Shown: in pieces, positions 57,241 to 64,000 of the stretch
Position numbering within the stretch: position 1 is the first letter of the stretch
Layout of the letters: every line of letters begins with the position of its first letter
DNA from: Rhodobacteraceae bacterium Water-Bin34
GTDB taxonomy: Bacteria; Pseudomonadota; Alphaproteobacteria; Rhodobacterales; Rhodobacteraceae
Direction of reading: 5' to 3'
Length of the DNA stretch: 64,000 bases
Assembly (NCBI GenBank): GCA_900197625.1
Contig: FZLS01000006.1
Span: 23,045 to 87,044 of the forward strand
Made by a program: the position numbers and the translations under genes
Notes under the pieces: generated by a model
Told to the model about the DNA's origin: nothing
The model's input: the letters and a program-made list of their open reading frames with translations, nothing else
Databases searched by the model: none

Positions 57241-59550
57241 ATGGCTGTGTTTTTTAGATTACGAAGAAATAATATTTTTCAAAATTTAAATGTTATTTTA
57301 TTTATTGTTATCTTATTGTTATCATTCTCAATCTTGCCAAATAAAGCACATACTCAAGAAACTTTAGTATCTTCAATAAATGTAGATGGAAATAAAAGAA
57401 TTTCTTCAGATACAATTGTAAGTCTTTCCAAGGTTCAGGTTGGAAGTGCTTATAGCCCAACTCAATTGAACTCTGCTTTGCAAAGCATAAAAAAATCGTC
57501 ATATTTTAAGACTGTTGATATCTCAATATTTAATAATATTTTGAATATAAATGTTATTGAAAATCCAACCATAAATTCAATCAGTTTTGAAGGAAATAAT
57601 ACATTAAGTGATATTAATTTAAATGAATTAATCAGGTCAAAACAAAGACAAACTCTTTTAATTTCTCAAGTAGAAAAAGATACTGACAAGATTGCTACTG
57701 CATATGCTGATACTGGACGTATATCTGCAATTGTTACACCAAAAGTGATTGAGTTATCGGATAATCGCGTAGATTTAGTTTTTGAGATTACTGAAGGTCG
57801 AATAACTGAAGTGGAAAAAATTACTTTTACTGGAAACCGGGTTTTTTCTGATTTGAGATTAAAAGGTGTTATAGCTACAAAACAAGCGGGAATATTCAGA
57901 CGTTTTATCAAATCTGATACTTTTGTAAAAGATAAACTAGATTACGATATTGATCTTTTACGGAATTTTTATATCAACAAAGGTTTTATAGATTTTGAAG
58001 TTCAATCATCTGTTGAGTTAACAAGAGAAAAAGATGCATTTTTAATTAATTATAATATTAAAGAAGGTCAAAAATACATTTTTAGTGAAATTAAATTTGA
58101 TACATCTAAATTAAATATTGATGAAAAATCTCTTGATAAAATAAATAGAATAAAAAATGGAAGTAAATATGACAGAAGGCGTGTTACTAAACTTATTGAC
58201 GAAATCGATATTTATTTAGCAAAAAATGGCTTTAACTTTTTTGAGCCTGTTCCTGTAGTTTCCCGTAATGATGAAAATTTAACGATGAATGTTGAAATTC
58301 AGATAAATGAAACACGAAAAGTTTTTGTCGAAAGAATTGAAGTTGAGGGTAATTCAACAACTTTGGACGAAGTAATAAGATTGCAATTTGATTTTGTTGA
58401 AGGAGATCCTTTTAATCGCAGAAAAGTACTTGAAGCAGTTGATAAAATCCGCGGGCTTGGTTTTTTCAGTAATGTTGAAACAAGTACACGAAATGGTTCA
58501 GCACCAGAAAAAATAATAATAGAAGTTAAACTCACTGAAAAACCTACAGGTAGTCTTGGTATTGGTGCTGGGTATAATTCATCTGATGGAACTGTAGCTA
58601 CATTTAATGTAAACGAAAGAAATTTTCTTGGTAAAGGCCAAACGGTCAAATTAGATTTATCAACAAGTAAAATTGAAAAACAAACGGAACTTGGCTTCGA
58701 AGACCCTTCGTTCTTAGGAAGAAACCTTCTTGCTGGCATTAGTTTTGGTCAAACATCTACAACACCAAGTTCAGTTCCCTTAAGTACAGATAAATTGTAC
58801 TTTGAACCTAAGATAGGTTTTCCTTTAAGTAGGGATTCTAAATTAACTATAGAATATAGTTTTGACCAAGAAGATGTGAAATTAACTACGGCTTCAAATC
58901 TTGTATCTCCAATAATAAGAGATGATGTGGGCAAAAAAAATAAAAGTGCACTTATTTTTATCTATAGTCTCGATAAAACAAATTCAGTTGTAACCCCAAC
59001 GGCAGGTTATGATTTTAGGATTATACAGGAATTAAATGGTCTGGGTGGGGATATTTCCTATTCGAAAACTAACTTAAATTTTAAAACATATAGAACAATA
59101 CTTCGCGATGATATTATTTTATCCTCTAATTTATCTTCAGGTGTTATTGTTGGATCAGATGCTAGCTTGATGAATAGGTTTTCACTTGGCGGTGATCGTT
59201 TGAAAGGTTTTAGAAATCAAGGTATAGGCCCATATGATAGTACATACGATACTCATCTTGGCGGAAAAATGTATACATCTCTTAGTTTAGAGGCTTCATT
59301 TCCAATTGGTATTCCAGAAGAATATGGAATTTATGGTGGGATATTTTTAGATACAGGTTCTTTATGGGGACTCGATAATACTGACTCAGGGAGAATAGAT
59401 GATAGCTCAGAAATAAGATCTGCTTTGGGTTTTTCTATATTCTGGGAATCTGCTATTGGTCCATTACGGTTTAACTGGTCTAGCCCTATTAAAAAAGAAA
59501 CAAATGATGTAACAGAAAACTTTAGGTTCACTATTGATACTAGGTTTTAA
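57241..59550 (+). CDS. bamA: Outer-membrane assembly factor BamA
   Basis: Central Omp85 protein of the BAM complex. Residues 1 to about 38 are a signal peptide (core FIVILLLSFSIL, cut near AHTQE). Five POTRA domains follow to about 430, for example VDGNKRISSDTIVSLSKVQ and FTGNRVFSDLRLKGVI. A 16-strand barrel runs to the C-terminal strand ending FRFTIDTRF, a terminal-aromatic signature. RLKGFRNQGIGP contains the lid-loop (V/I)RGF-like motif as KGF rather than RGF, a small deviation. AGGA precedes the ATG. Confidence 0.96.
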   Translation: MAVFFRLRRNNIFQNLNVILFIVILLLSFSILPNKAHTQETLVSSINVDGNKRISSDTIVSLSKVQVGSAYSPTQLNSALQSIKKSSYFKTVDISIFNNILNINVIENPTINSISFEGNNTLSDINLNELIRSKQRQTLLISQVEKDTDKIATAYADTGRISAIVTPKVIELSDNRVDLVFEITEGRITEVEKITFTGNRVFSDLRLKGVIATKQAGIFRRFIKSDTFVKDKLDYDIDLLRNFYINKGFIDFEVQSSVELTREKDAFLINYNIKEGQKYIFSEIKFDTSKLNIDEKSLDKINRIKNGSKYDRRRVTKLIDEIDIYLAKNGFNFFEPVPVVSRNDENLTMNVEIQINETRKVFVERIEVEGNSTTLDEVIRLQFDFVEGDPFNRRKVLEAVDKIRGLGFFSNVETSTRNGSAPEKIIIEVKLTEKPTGSLGIGAGYNSSDGTVATFNVNERNFLGKGQTVKLDLSTSKIEKQTELGFEDPSFLGRNLLAGISFGQTSTTPSSVPLSTDKLYFEPKIGFPLSRDSKLTIEYSFDQEDVKLTTASNLVSPIIRDDVGKKNKSALIFIYSLDKTNSVVTPTAGYDFRIIQELNGLGGDISYSKTNLNFKTYRTILRDDIILSSNLSSGVIVGSDASLMNRFSLGGDRLKGFRNQGIGPYDSTYDTHLGGKMYTSLSLEASFPIGIPEEYGIYGGIFLDTGSLWGLDNTDSGRIDDSSEIRSALGFSIFWESAIGPLRFNWSSPIKKETNDVTENFRFTIDTRF

Positions 59551-59552
59551 TT

Positions 59553-60095
59553 ATGCATCTAAAAATATTTAAATATGTTTTTATAAATGTGTTATTAATT
59601 TGTTTTACTAACATAAGTTATGCGCAAACTTATCCTGTATATAAGAATTCTTCAGCAATAGCTGTTTTGGACCAAGATGCATTATTTTCTGAAAGTGAAT
59701 GGGGTAAGGAGGTATTAAAAAATGTTGAAAAAAAAGTTTCAAAATTATCTGATGAGAATAGATCTATAGAAACAGCCTTAGAGTTAGAGGAGTCTGAACT
59801 TACTAAAATTCGAAAAACAATTTCAAAAATTGAATTTGATGTACTAGCAATTAAATTTGATGAAAAAGTAAAAAAAATTAGATTAGAACAAGCAGATAAA
59901 CAACGAAAAATTAATATTTTTTTAAATGAAAACAGAAAATTATTTTTTGAAAAAGTAACACCCATATTACTAGATTATATTAATGAATTAGGTATTGAAG
60001 TGCTTTTAAACAAGGATACGGTTGCATTGGCTAGCCTTGGAAGTGACATAACAATATCAGCAATAAATAAAATAAACGAACAATTAAAAAATTAG
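59553..60095 (+). CDS. skp: OmpH/Skp family periplasmic chaperone
   Basis: Trimeric jellyfish-like chaperone that delivers unfolded outer-membrane proteins to BamA. The 180 residues start with a signal peptide ending near SYAQT. AIAVLDQDALFSESEWGKEV is the beta body. A long Lys/Glu-rich coiled coil (about 55-125) forms the tentacles, then a return to the body (GIEVLLNKDTVALASLG). It lies 2 bp after bamA, so it is co-translated. In many relatives lpxD follows; here fabZ follows directly. Confidence 0.88.
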   Translation: MHLKIFKYVFINVLLICFTNISYAQTYPVYKNSSAIAVLDQDALFSESEWGKEVLKNVEKKVSKLSDENRSIETALELEESELTKIRKTISKIEFDVLAIKFDEKVKKIRLEQADKQRKINIFLNENRKLFFEKVTPILLDYINELGIEVLLNKDTVALASLGSDITISAINKINEQLKN

Positions 60096-60122
60096 TATAA
60101 AACTAATTATAAGGATTATAAG

Positions 60123-60593
60123 ATGTCAAATATTGATCCAGAATATCAAAGTGCAGATATTCAAGATATAAAACGAATGATACCTCACAGATATCCGTTT
60201 TTATTAATAGATGCTGTTAAAGAAATAAAATTAAATGAAAGTGCAATAGGAATAAAAAACGTAACTTTTAATGAACCGCATTTTCAGGGACATTTCCCTG
60301 AAAGACCTGTAATGCCTGGCGTTACAATCGTTGAGGCTATGGCTCAGACTGCTGCTGTGCTTGTCGTTAAAACATTAAATATGATTGATAATAATATGCT
60401 AGTGTATTTTTTGACAATTGATAAATGTAAATTTCGACATGTTGTATCTCCCCCTGATCAATTAGAATTACATGTAAAAGTTTTAAGAGGTCGTGGAAAG
60501 TTGTGGAAATTTTATGGTGAGGGTAAAGTTGGAGATCTTGTTGTTGCTGAGGCAGAATTTACTGCAATGATGGTTCCACCAGAAGAGGCATAA
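60123..60593 (+). CDS. fabZ: 3-hydroxyacyl-ACP dehydratase FabZ
   Basis: Hot-dog-fold dehydratase of fatty acid elongation. Of 156 residues, IPHRYPFLLIDAV is the N-terminal signature. FQGHFPERPVMPGV carries the catalytic H57, and E71 lies in the next helix (TIVEAMAQTAA). Placement between skp and lpxA balances fatty-acid and lipid A synthesis, since both draw on 3-hydroxyacyl-ACP. A GGATTATAAG stretch precedes the ATG. lpxA begins 4 bp after the stop. Confidence 0.97.
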   Translation: MSNIDPEYQSADIQDIKRMIPHRYPFLLIDAVKEIKLNESAIGIKNVTFNEPHFQGHFPERPVMPGVTIVEAMAQTAAVLVVKTLNMIDNNMLVYFLTIDKCKFRHVVSPPDQLELHVKVLRGRGKLWKFYGEGKVGDLVVAEAEFTAMMVPPEEA

Positions 60594-60597
60594 TAGA

Positions 60598-61404
60598 ATG
60601 TCTATTGATAAAAGTGCAATTGTTCACCCAAGTAGCGTAATAGATAGTGGAGCTATAATTGGTGCTAATGTTACCATTGGACCATTCTGTCATATAGGCT
60701 CAGAAGTTACTTTAAATGATGGTGTAGAGTTGAAATCACACGTTGTGGTGTCTGGATGGACGACTATTGGAGAGAAAACAACTATATTTCCATTTGCTTC
60801 TATTGGTCATATTCCTCAGGATTTAAAATTTTCCGGTGAGCGGACAAAATTAGAGATTGGTAAAAGAAATAGAATCCGAGAACATGTTACTATGAATCCA
60901 GGGACTGATGGTGGGGGTGGATTAACAAAAATTGGTGATGATGGACTATTTATGATGGGGGTCCATATTGGACATGACTGTATTGTAGGTAATAATGTCA
61001 TTATGGCTAATAATGCGTCATTAGGTGGCCATTGTATTATTGAAAATAACGTTGTCATTGGAGCTTTAGCGGGTGTTCACCAATTCTGTAGGGTAGGGCG
61101 TGGTGCAATGATCGGTGGCTTGTCTGCGGTAGTTGCTGATGTAATACCAATGGGAATGGTTATTGGTGAAAGAGCAAATCTTGATGGATTAAATCTTATT
61201 GGGCTGAAAAGGGCAGGTGTTGATAAAAATCACATAAATGGATTAAGAGCAGCATTTAAACTTATTTTTCAGAGTGAAAGTACTGTTAGGGATGCTATTA
61301 AGCCAACGCTTGATCTATATAAAGGGAACCCATTAGTTGAAGAAATGATTTCTTTTATCACTTCAGAAACTTCACGATCCCTGACAATTTCCTCAAAGGA
61401 TTAG
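60598..61404 (+). CDS. lpxA: UDP-N-acetylglucosamine acyltransferase LpxA
   Basis: First enzyme of lipid A synthesis, a left-handed beta-helix trimer that 3-O-acylates UDP-GlcNAc. Of 268 residues, hexapeptide repeats fill about 1-190 and a helical C-terminal domain the rest. The catalytic His is H126 in GVHIGHDCIVG, aligned with H125 of E. coli, and GALAGVHQFCRVG is conserved. GGLSAVVADVIPMGMVIGE follows. It is 4 bp after fabZ and 3 bp before lpxI, so it is part of one operon. Confidence 0.98.
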   Translation: MSIDKSAIVHPSSVIDSGAIIGANVTIGPFCHIGSEVTLNDGVELKSHVVVSGWTTIGEKTTIFPFASIGHIPQDLKFSGERTKLEIGKRNRIREHVTMNPGTDGGGGLTKIGDDGLFMMGVHIGHDCIVGNNVIMANNASLGGHCIIENNVVIGALAGVHQFCRVGRGAMIGGLSAVVADVIPMGMVIGERANLDGLNLIGLKRAGVDKNHINGLRAAFKLIFQSESTVRDAIKPTLDLYKGNPLVEEMISFITSETSRSLTISSKD

Positions 61405-61407
61405 TCA

Positions 61408-62259
61408 ATGCAAACAACATGTTTAGCAATTGTTGCAGGTTCAGGTGATTTACCTATGAAAATTGTTGAATATTGTAAAAAACATCATTTAGATTTTCGA
61501 ATAATACATTTTGAGGGAGTGGAATTGAACTGGTTGGATGATTTGCCGGTATTAACTGCAAAATACGAAAAACCTAATTCTCTATTTGCATCTTTAAAGG
61601 AAATGGGCTGCAATCAGGTAGTATTTGCTGGAGCTATGAAGCGGCCAAAATTAAATCCATTAAAGTTTGATGCAAAGTTTTTAAAGATTGCATCAAAACT
61701 TTTACCTGCTTTAAGAAGTGGTGATGACACAATATTGAAAATTGTAGCCAAAATTTTTGAAAAAGAGGGATTAGAAATATTGGCAGCTAATCAAATTTTA
61801 AAAAATTTATTTGTTCCAGAGGGCAATTTAACCAATCTAAAGCCTTCAAATAATGACTTAAGTGATATAATGCGTGGTTTTGAAATCTTAGATTGCATTT
61901 CAAAGATTGATATTGGGCAAGCCTGTATTGTTGGCCAGGGTTTATGTTTAGGTATAGAAACCATTCAAGGTTCAGATGAACTAATTAAATTTGCTAGCAC
62001 AAATAAACATAAATACCTTTATGATGAAAATGGTGGAAGAGGTGTATTCATCAAATCACCAAAAATAGACCAAGATACTCGAATTGATGTTCCCTCAATA
62101 GGTGTAGAAACAATTAAAACTATAGCTGATGCAGGTTTTTCTGGCCTTGCAATAAAAGCAGATAGCGTTCAGATGATTGATAAAGATGATTGTATTGATT
62201 TAGCAAATCATCTTGGAGTGTTTATTTCATCCGTTTCGACAAATATTAAAAATGGATAA
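61408..62259 (+). CDS. lpxI: UDP-2,3-diacylglucosamine pyrophosphatase LpxI
   Basis: LpxI (formerly DUF1009) hydrolyses UDP-2,3-diacylglucosamine to lipid X, replacing the unrelated LpxH in alphaproteobacteria. Of 283 residues, the N-terminal domain has LAIVAGSGDLPMKIVEYC. The C-terminal catalytic domain holds GQACIVGQGLCLGIETIQGSDE (catalytic Glu/Asp region) and DTRIDVPSIGVETIKTIADAGFSGLAIKADSV. It overlaps lpxB by 8 bp. The order lpxA-lpxI-lpxB is the alphaproteobacterial norm. Confidence 0.97.
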   Translation: MQTTCLAIVAGSGDLPMKIVEYCKKHHLDFRIIHFEGVELNWLDDLPVLTAKYEKPNSLFASLKEMGCNQVVFAGAMKRPKLNPLKFDAKFLKIASKLLPALRSGDDTILKIVAKIFEKEGLEILAANQILKNLFVPEGNLTNLKPSNNDLSDIMRGFEILDCISKIDIGQACIVGQGLCLGIETIQGSDELIKFASTNKHKYLYDENGGRGVFIKSPKIDQDTRIDVPSIGVETIKTIADAGFSGLAIKADSVQMIDKDDCIDLANHLGVFISSVSTNIKNG

Positions 62260-63421
62260 ATTAAAGTGTTTTATGATAGCTGGAGAATTATCTGGTGATA
62301 AGCTTGGGGCTTCTTTAATTGAAGGACTAAGGTATGAAACAGATCAGAAAATCATATTTTCTGGAATTGGTGGTCCGCTTATGGAGGCTGCAGGACTTAA
62401 AAGTTTATTTAACATATCGGATCTATCGTTAATGGGTTTGGCCGAAATTATACCCAAAATACCAATGTTGTTGTCCCGAATAAATACGACAGCAAATTCT
62501 ATAATAAATCAACGCCCTGATGTATTAATTACTATTGATAGCCCTGATTTTTGTATGCGAGTGGCAAAAAAGGTCCGTAAGGCTCATCCAAAAATAAAAA
62601 TTATACATTACGTTGCACCATCAGTCTGGGCTTGGCGACCTGAAAGAGCTGCCAAAATGTCAAAATATGTTGATCATGTTTTAGCTTTGTTGCCCTTTGA
62701 ACCTCCGTATATGGAAGCTGAAGGTATGACGAGTGACTTTGTAGGACATCCTGTGGTTTTTAGCCCTAATGTTACTGTAGAGGCTCAAAAAAAATTCAAG
62801 AAACAACATAATTTACATGATGGACCAATAATAACAATTTTACCTGGCTCAAGAATAAGTGAAATAAATAGAATGTGTCCAATTTTTGATAAGGTTACTA
62901 GTAATATTCAAAAATTGTATCCTAATGTACAATTTGTTTTGCCTGTTGCCTTAACAGTAGAAGAAGATGTTTTGAAAGCTGTAAATTCTTGGAATGTAAA
63001 GCCATTATTGCTTTTAAACAGTGGTAAAGACACGAAACAAATAGAATATGATAAATTTATAACTTACTCTATTAGTTCGGCAGCATTGGCGACATCAGGA
63101 ACTGTTGCATTAGAGTTGGCTGCAAAAAAATGTCCAATGGTTATTGCTTACAAAGCAAATTGGCTTACTACTAAAATGGTTAAGCGTTTAGCAAAAATAG
63201 ATACAGCTAATTTGATAAATATTATTACAAACACAAAAGTAATACCTGAACATTTGTTTGAAAATTGTACAGTTGAAAAAATAACAAATAGCCTTAACTC
63301 ATTATTAAATAGTGATAATAATCAAATTTCGGCAATGTCAGAAACGATGAATAAACTAGGTATAAATCAAGAAGATAATCACTTATTAGCTGCAAAATCA
63401 GTATTAAAGATACTAAAATAG
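62252..63421 (+). CDS. lpxB: Lipid A disaccharide synthase LpxB
   Basis: GT-B glycosyltransferase joining lipid X to UDP-diacylglucosamine, giving the lipid A disaccharide. Of 389 residues, FMIAGELSGDKLGASLIEGL starts the protein and HYVAPSVWAWRPERA is the LpxB signature. ILPGSRISEINRMCPIF and ATSGTVALELAAKKCPMVIAYK lie in the C-terminal domain. I use the ATG at 62252; the longer frame from 62213 only extends into lpxI. It is the last gene of the run from pyrH. Confidence 0.97.
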   Translation: MDKLKCFMIAGELSGDKLGASLIEGLRYETDQKIIFSGIGGPLMEAAGLKSLFNISDLSLMGLAEIIPKIPMLLSRINTTANSIINQRPDVLITIDSPDFCMRVAKKVRKAHPKIKIIHYVAPSVWAWRPERAAKMSKYVDHVLALLPFEPPYMEAEGMTSDFVGHPVVFSPNVTVEAQKKFKKQHNLHDGPIITILPGSRISEINRMCPIFDKVTSNIQKLYPNVQFVLPVALTVEEDVLKAVNSWNVKPLLLLNSGKDTKQIEYDKFITYSISSAALATSGTVALELAAKKCPMVIAYKANWLTTKMVKRLAKIDTANLINIITNTKVIPEHLFENCTVEKITNSLNSLLNSDNNQISAMSETMNKLGINQEDNHLLAAKSVLKILK

Positions 63422-63520
63422 TTATATGATTTTACGTATTTTTATTAAATAGTGACGTGATTAAACTGTTCTAAATATTCAAACATTATTAGAAATTTAT
63501 AGATGAACTAGGAAATTGGT

Positions 63521-63799
63521 ATGGTTTTTAAAGGAAATCTCAGTATAGACCCACGTGGTATGATATTTGAGTCATATAGAATTGATGGAATAACTATTGA
63601 AGAATGCCGAATGATATTTTTAGATTGGGCACTTGAAGGTTCCAAAACTGATTTAACAGAAGATATCAATATTTTATTAGAGGAATACCAGGAAAAGTTT
63701 AGCAACCATCCAATGACCAGTGTACTTCGTTCAGGATTATTAAAATCTAAAAAAACTGGCAGACGAGGCGGTAGATCTGCAAGAAAATCAGTCACTTAA
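63521..63799 (+). CDS. Conserved small alphaproteobacterial protein of unknown function
   Basis: A 92-residue acidic protein with a basic tail. The pattern IDPRGMIFESYRIDGITIEE, then CRMIFLDWALE and NHPMTSVLRSG, recurs in small uncharacterised alphaproteobacterial proteins as I remember them, which supports the plus-strand frame over an antisense ORF covering the same bases. The tail KSKKTGRRGGRSARKSVT is strongly basic and may contact nucleic acid or a partner. An AGGAA ribosome-binding site precedes the ATG. It is 99 bp after lpxB and convergent with the M20 gene. Function unknown. Confidence 0.7.
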   Translation: MVFKGNLSIDPRGMIFESYRIDGITIEECRMIFLDWALEGSKTDLTEDINILLEEYQEKFSNHPMTSVLRSGLLKSKKTGRRGGRSARKSVT

Positions 63800-63803
63800 T
63801 ATG

Positions 63804-64000
63804 CTAAGCTAATGCATGCAAGATCCGTACCCAAGATCTTATACCTTTGTGAAAACTTCGTATATCGTACTTTTCGTTTGGTGAATGTATTGAATCATCA
63901 TCTTGAGCAAATCCAATAAGCATTGTCTCTAAACCTATTATTTTCTGAAAATGCCCAGCAATTGGAATTGAGCCACCGCAACCCACGTATACACCAGAGT
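63804..64000 (-). CDS. M20-family metallo-dipeptidase (3' end only)
   Basis: C-terminal 65 residues of a zinc dipeptidase on the minus strand; the frame is open to the right edge, so most of the gene lies outside. The readable part is [20 protein letters not shown], then [20 protein letters not shown], where the His of IHSPNE is the metal-ligand His of M20 dipeptidases, ending [16 protein letters not shown]. These enzymes usually cut dipeptides such as carnosine-type or Cys-Gly substrates. The stop lies 4 bp from the stop of the small plus-strand gene. Confidence 0.88.
   Translation of the reverse strand, partial: SGVYVGCGGSIPIAGHFQKIIGLETMLIGFAQDDDSIHSPNEKYDIRSFHKGIRSWVRILHALA

Noticed and set aside
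63508..63795. Antisense ORF of 95 codons opposite the small gene after lpxB
   Set aside because: The plus-strand product has a recognisable conserved pattern and a ribosome-binding site; the minus-strand product has neither.

Overview
This 64 kb window is a dense, AT-rich chromosomal segment (about one third G+C by eye) from an alphaproteobacterium, most likely a streamlined pelagic marine lineage. The assignment rests on gene order and gene types: lpdA-lipA-ratA-cinA-pgpA-ispDF-dusB-ntrB-ntrC-ntrY-ntrX-trkA-trkH-hfq-hflX is an alphaproteobacterial backbone, and IspD and IspF are fused, NtrYX is present, and LpxI replaces LpxH. Exact placement (SAR116-like or another AT-rich clade) cannot be settled from the sequence alone. 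No gene-free stretch exceeds 300 bases. I saw no rRNA, tRNA, CRISPR array, insertion sequence or prophage.

Layout. 1-7.9 kb: a large AsmA/YhdP-like envelope protein cut by the left edge, queA, a YcaD-like MFS protein, lpdA, and a solitary cytoplasmic PhnD-like binding protein coupled to lpdA. 7.9-16.4 kb: a VIT1/CCC1 metal transporter divergent from katG, then lipA, a DEAD-box helicase carrying an N-terminal cold-shock domain, hpt, ratA/COQ10 and amt. 16.5-18.7 kb (minus strand): ispDF-pgpA-cinA, coupled by ATGA overlaps. 18.8-30.5 kb: dusB-ntrBC-ntrYX-trkAH-hfq-hflX. Both NtrC and NtrX lack the GAFTGA loop needed to work with sigma-54. 30.5-39 kb: a penicillin-acylase family enzyme, rpe, a Tat-exported SYLF protein, hemB and mfd. 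39-42.1 kb (minus strand): arsC, an AqpS-like channel, a FrnE-like DsbA protein and a Bcr/CflA transporter, plausibly one arsenic/drug-resistance unit. 42.1-46.8 kb: a predicted small RNA, a YejA-like peptide-binding protein, a LysE/ArgO exporter, a DUF502 protein and comDE (sulfopyruvate decarboxylase). 46.9-49 kb: rpsB behind a structured leader and with an extra C-terminal helix-hairpin-helix domain, then tsf. 49-51.7 kb: an unassigned acetolactate-synthase-like ThDP enzyme and miaA. 51.8-63.4 kb: the envelope/translation cluster pyrH-frr-uppS-cdsA-dxr-rseP-bamA-skp-fabZ-lpxA-lpxI-lpxB. lpxD is missing from its usual place between skp and fabZ. 63.5-64 kb: a small conserved protein and the 3' end of an M20 peptidase gene cut by the right edge.

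The window is mainly housekeeping: lipoate and isoprenoid supply, nitrogen and potassium control, outer-membrane assembly, lipid A and translation. Marine-type accessory genes sit between conserved blocks. The points most worth following are the unannotated Rho-independent small RNA at about 42.2 kb, the rpsB leader and S2 extension, the cold-shock/DEAD fusion with its leader hairpin, the GAFTGA-less NtrC/NtrX pair, the orphan comDE, and the cytoplasmic PhnD-like protein. I did not find a clearly new multi-gene system such as a defence island or biosynthetic cluster.
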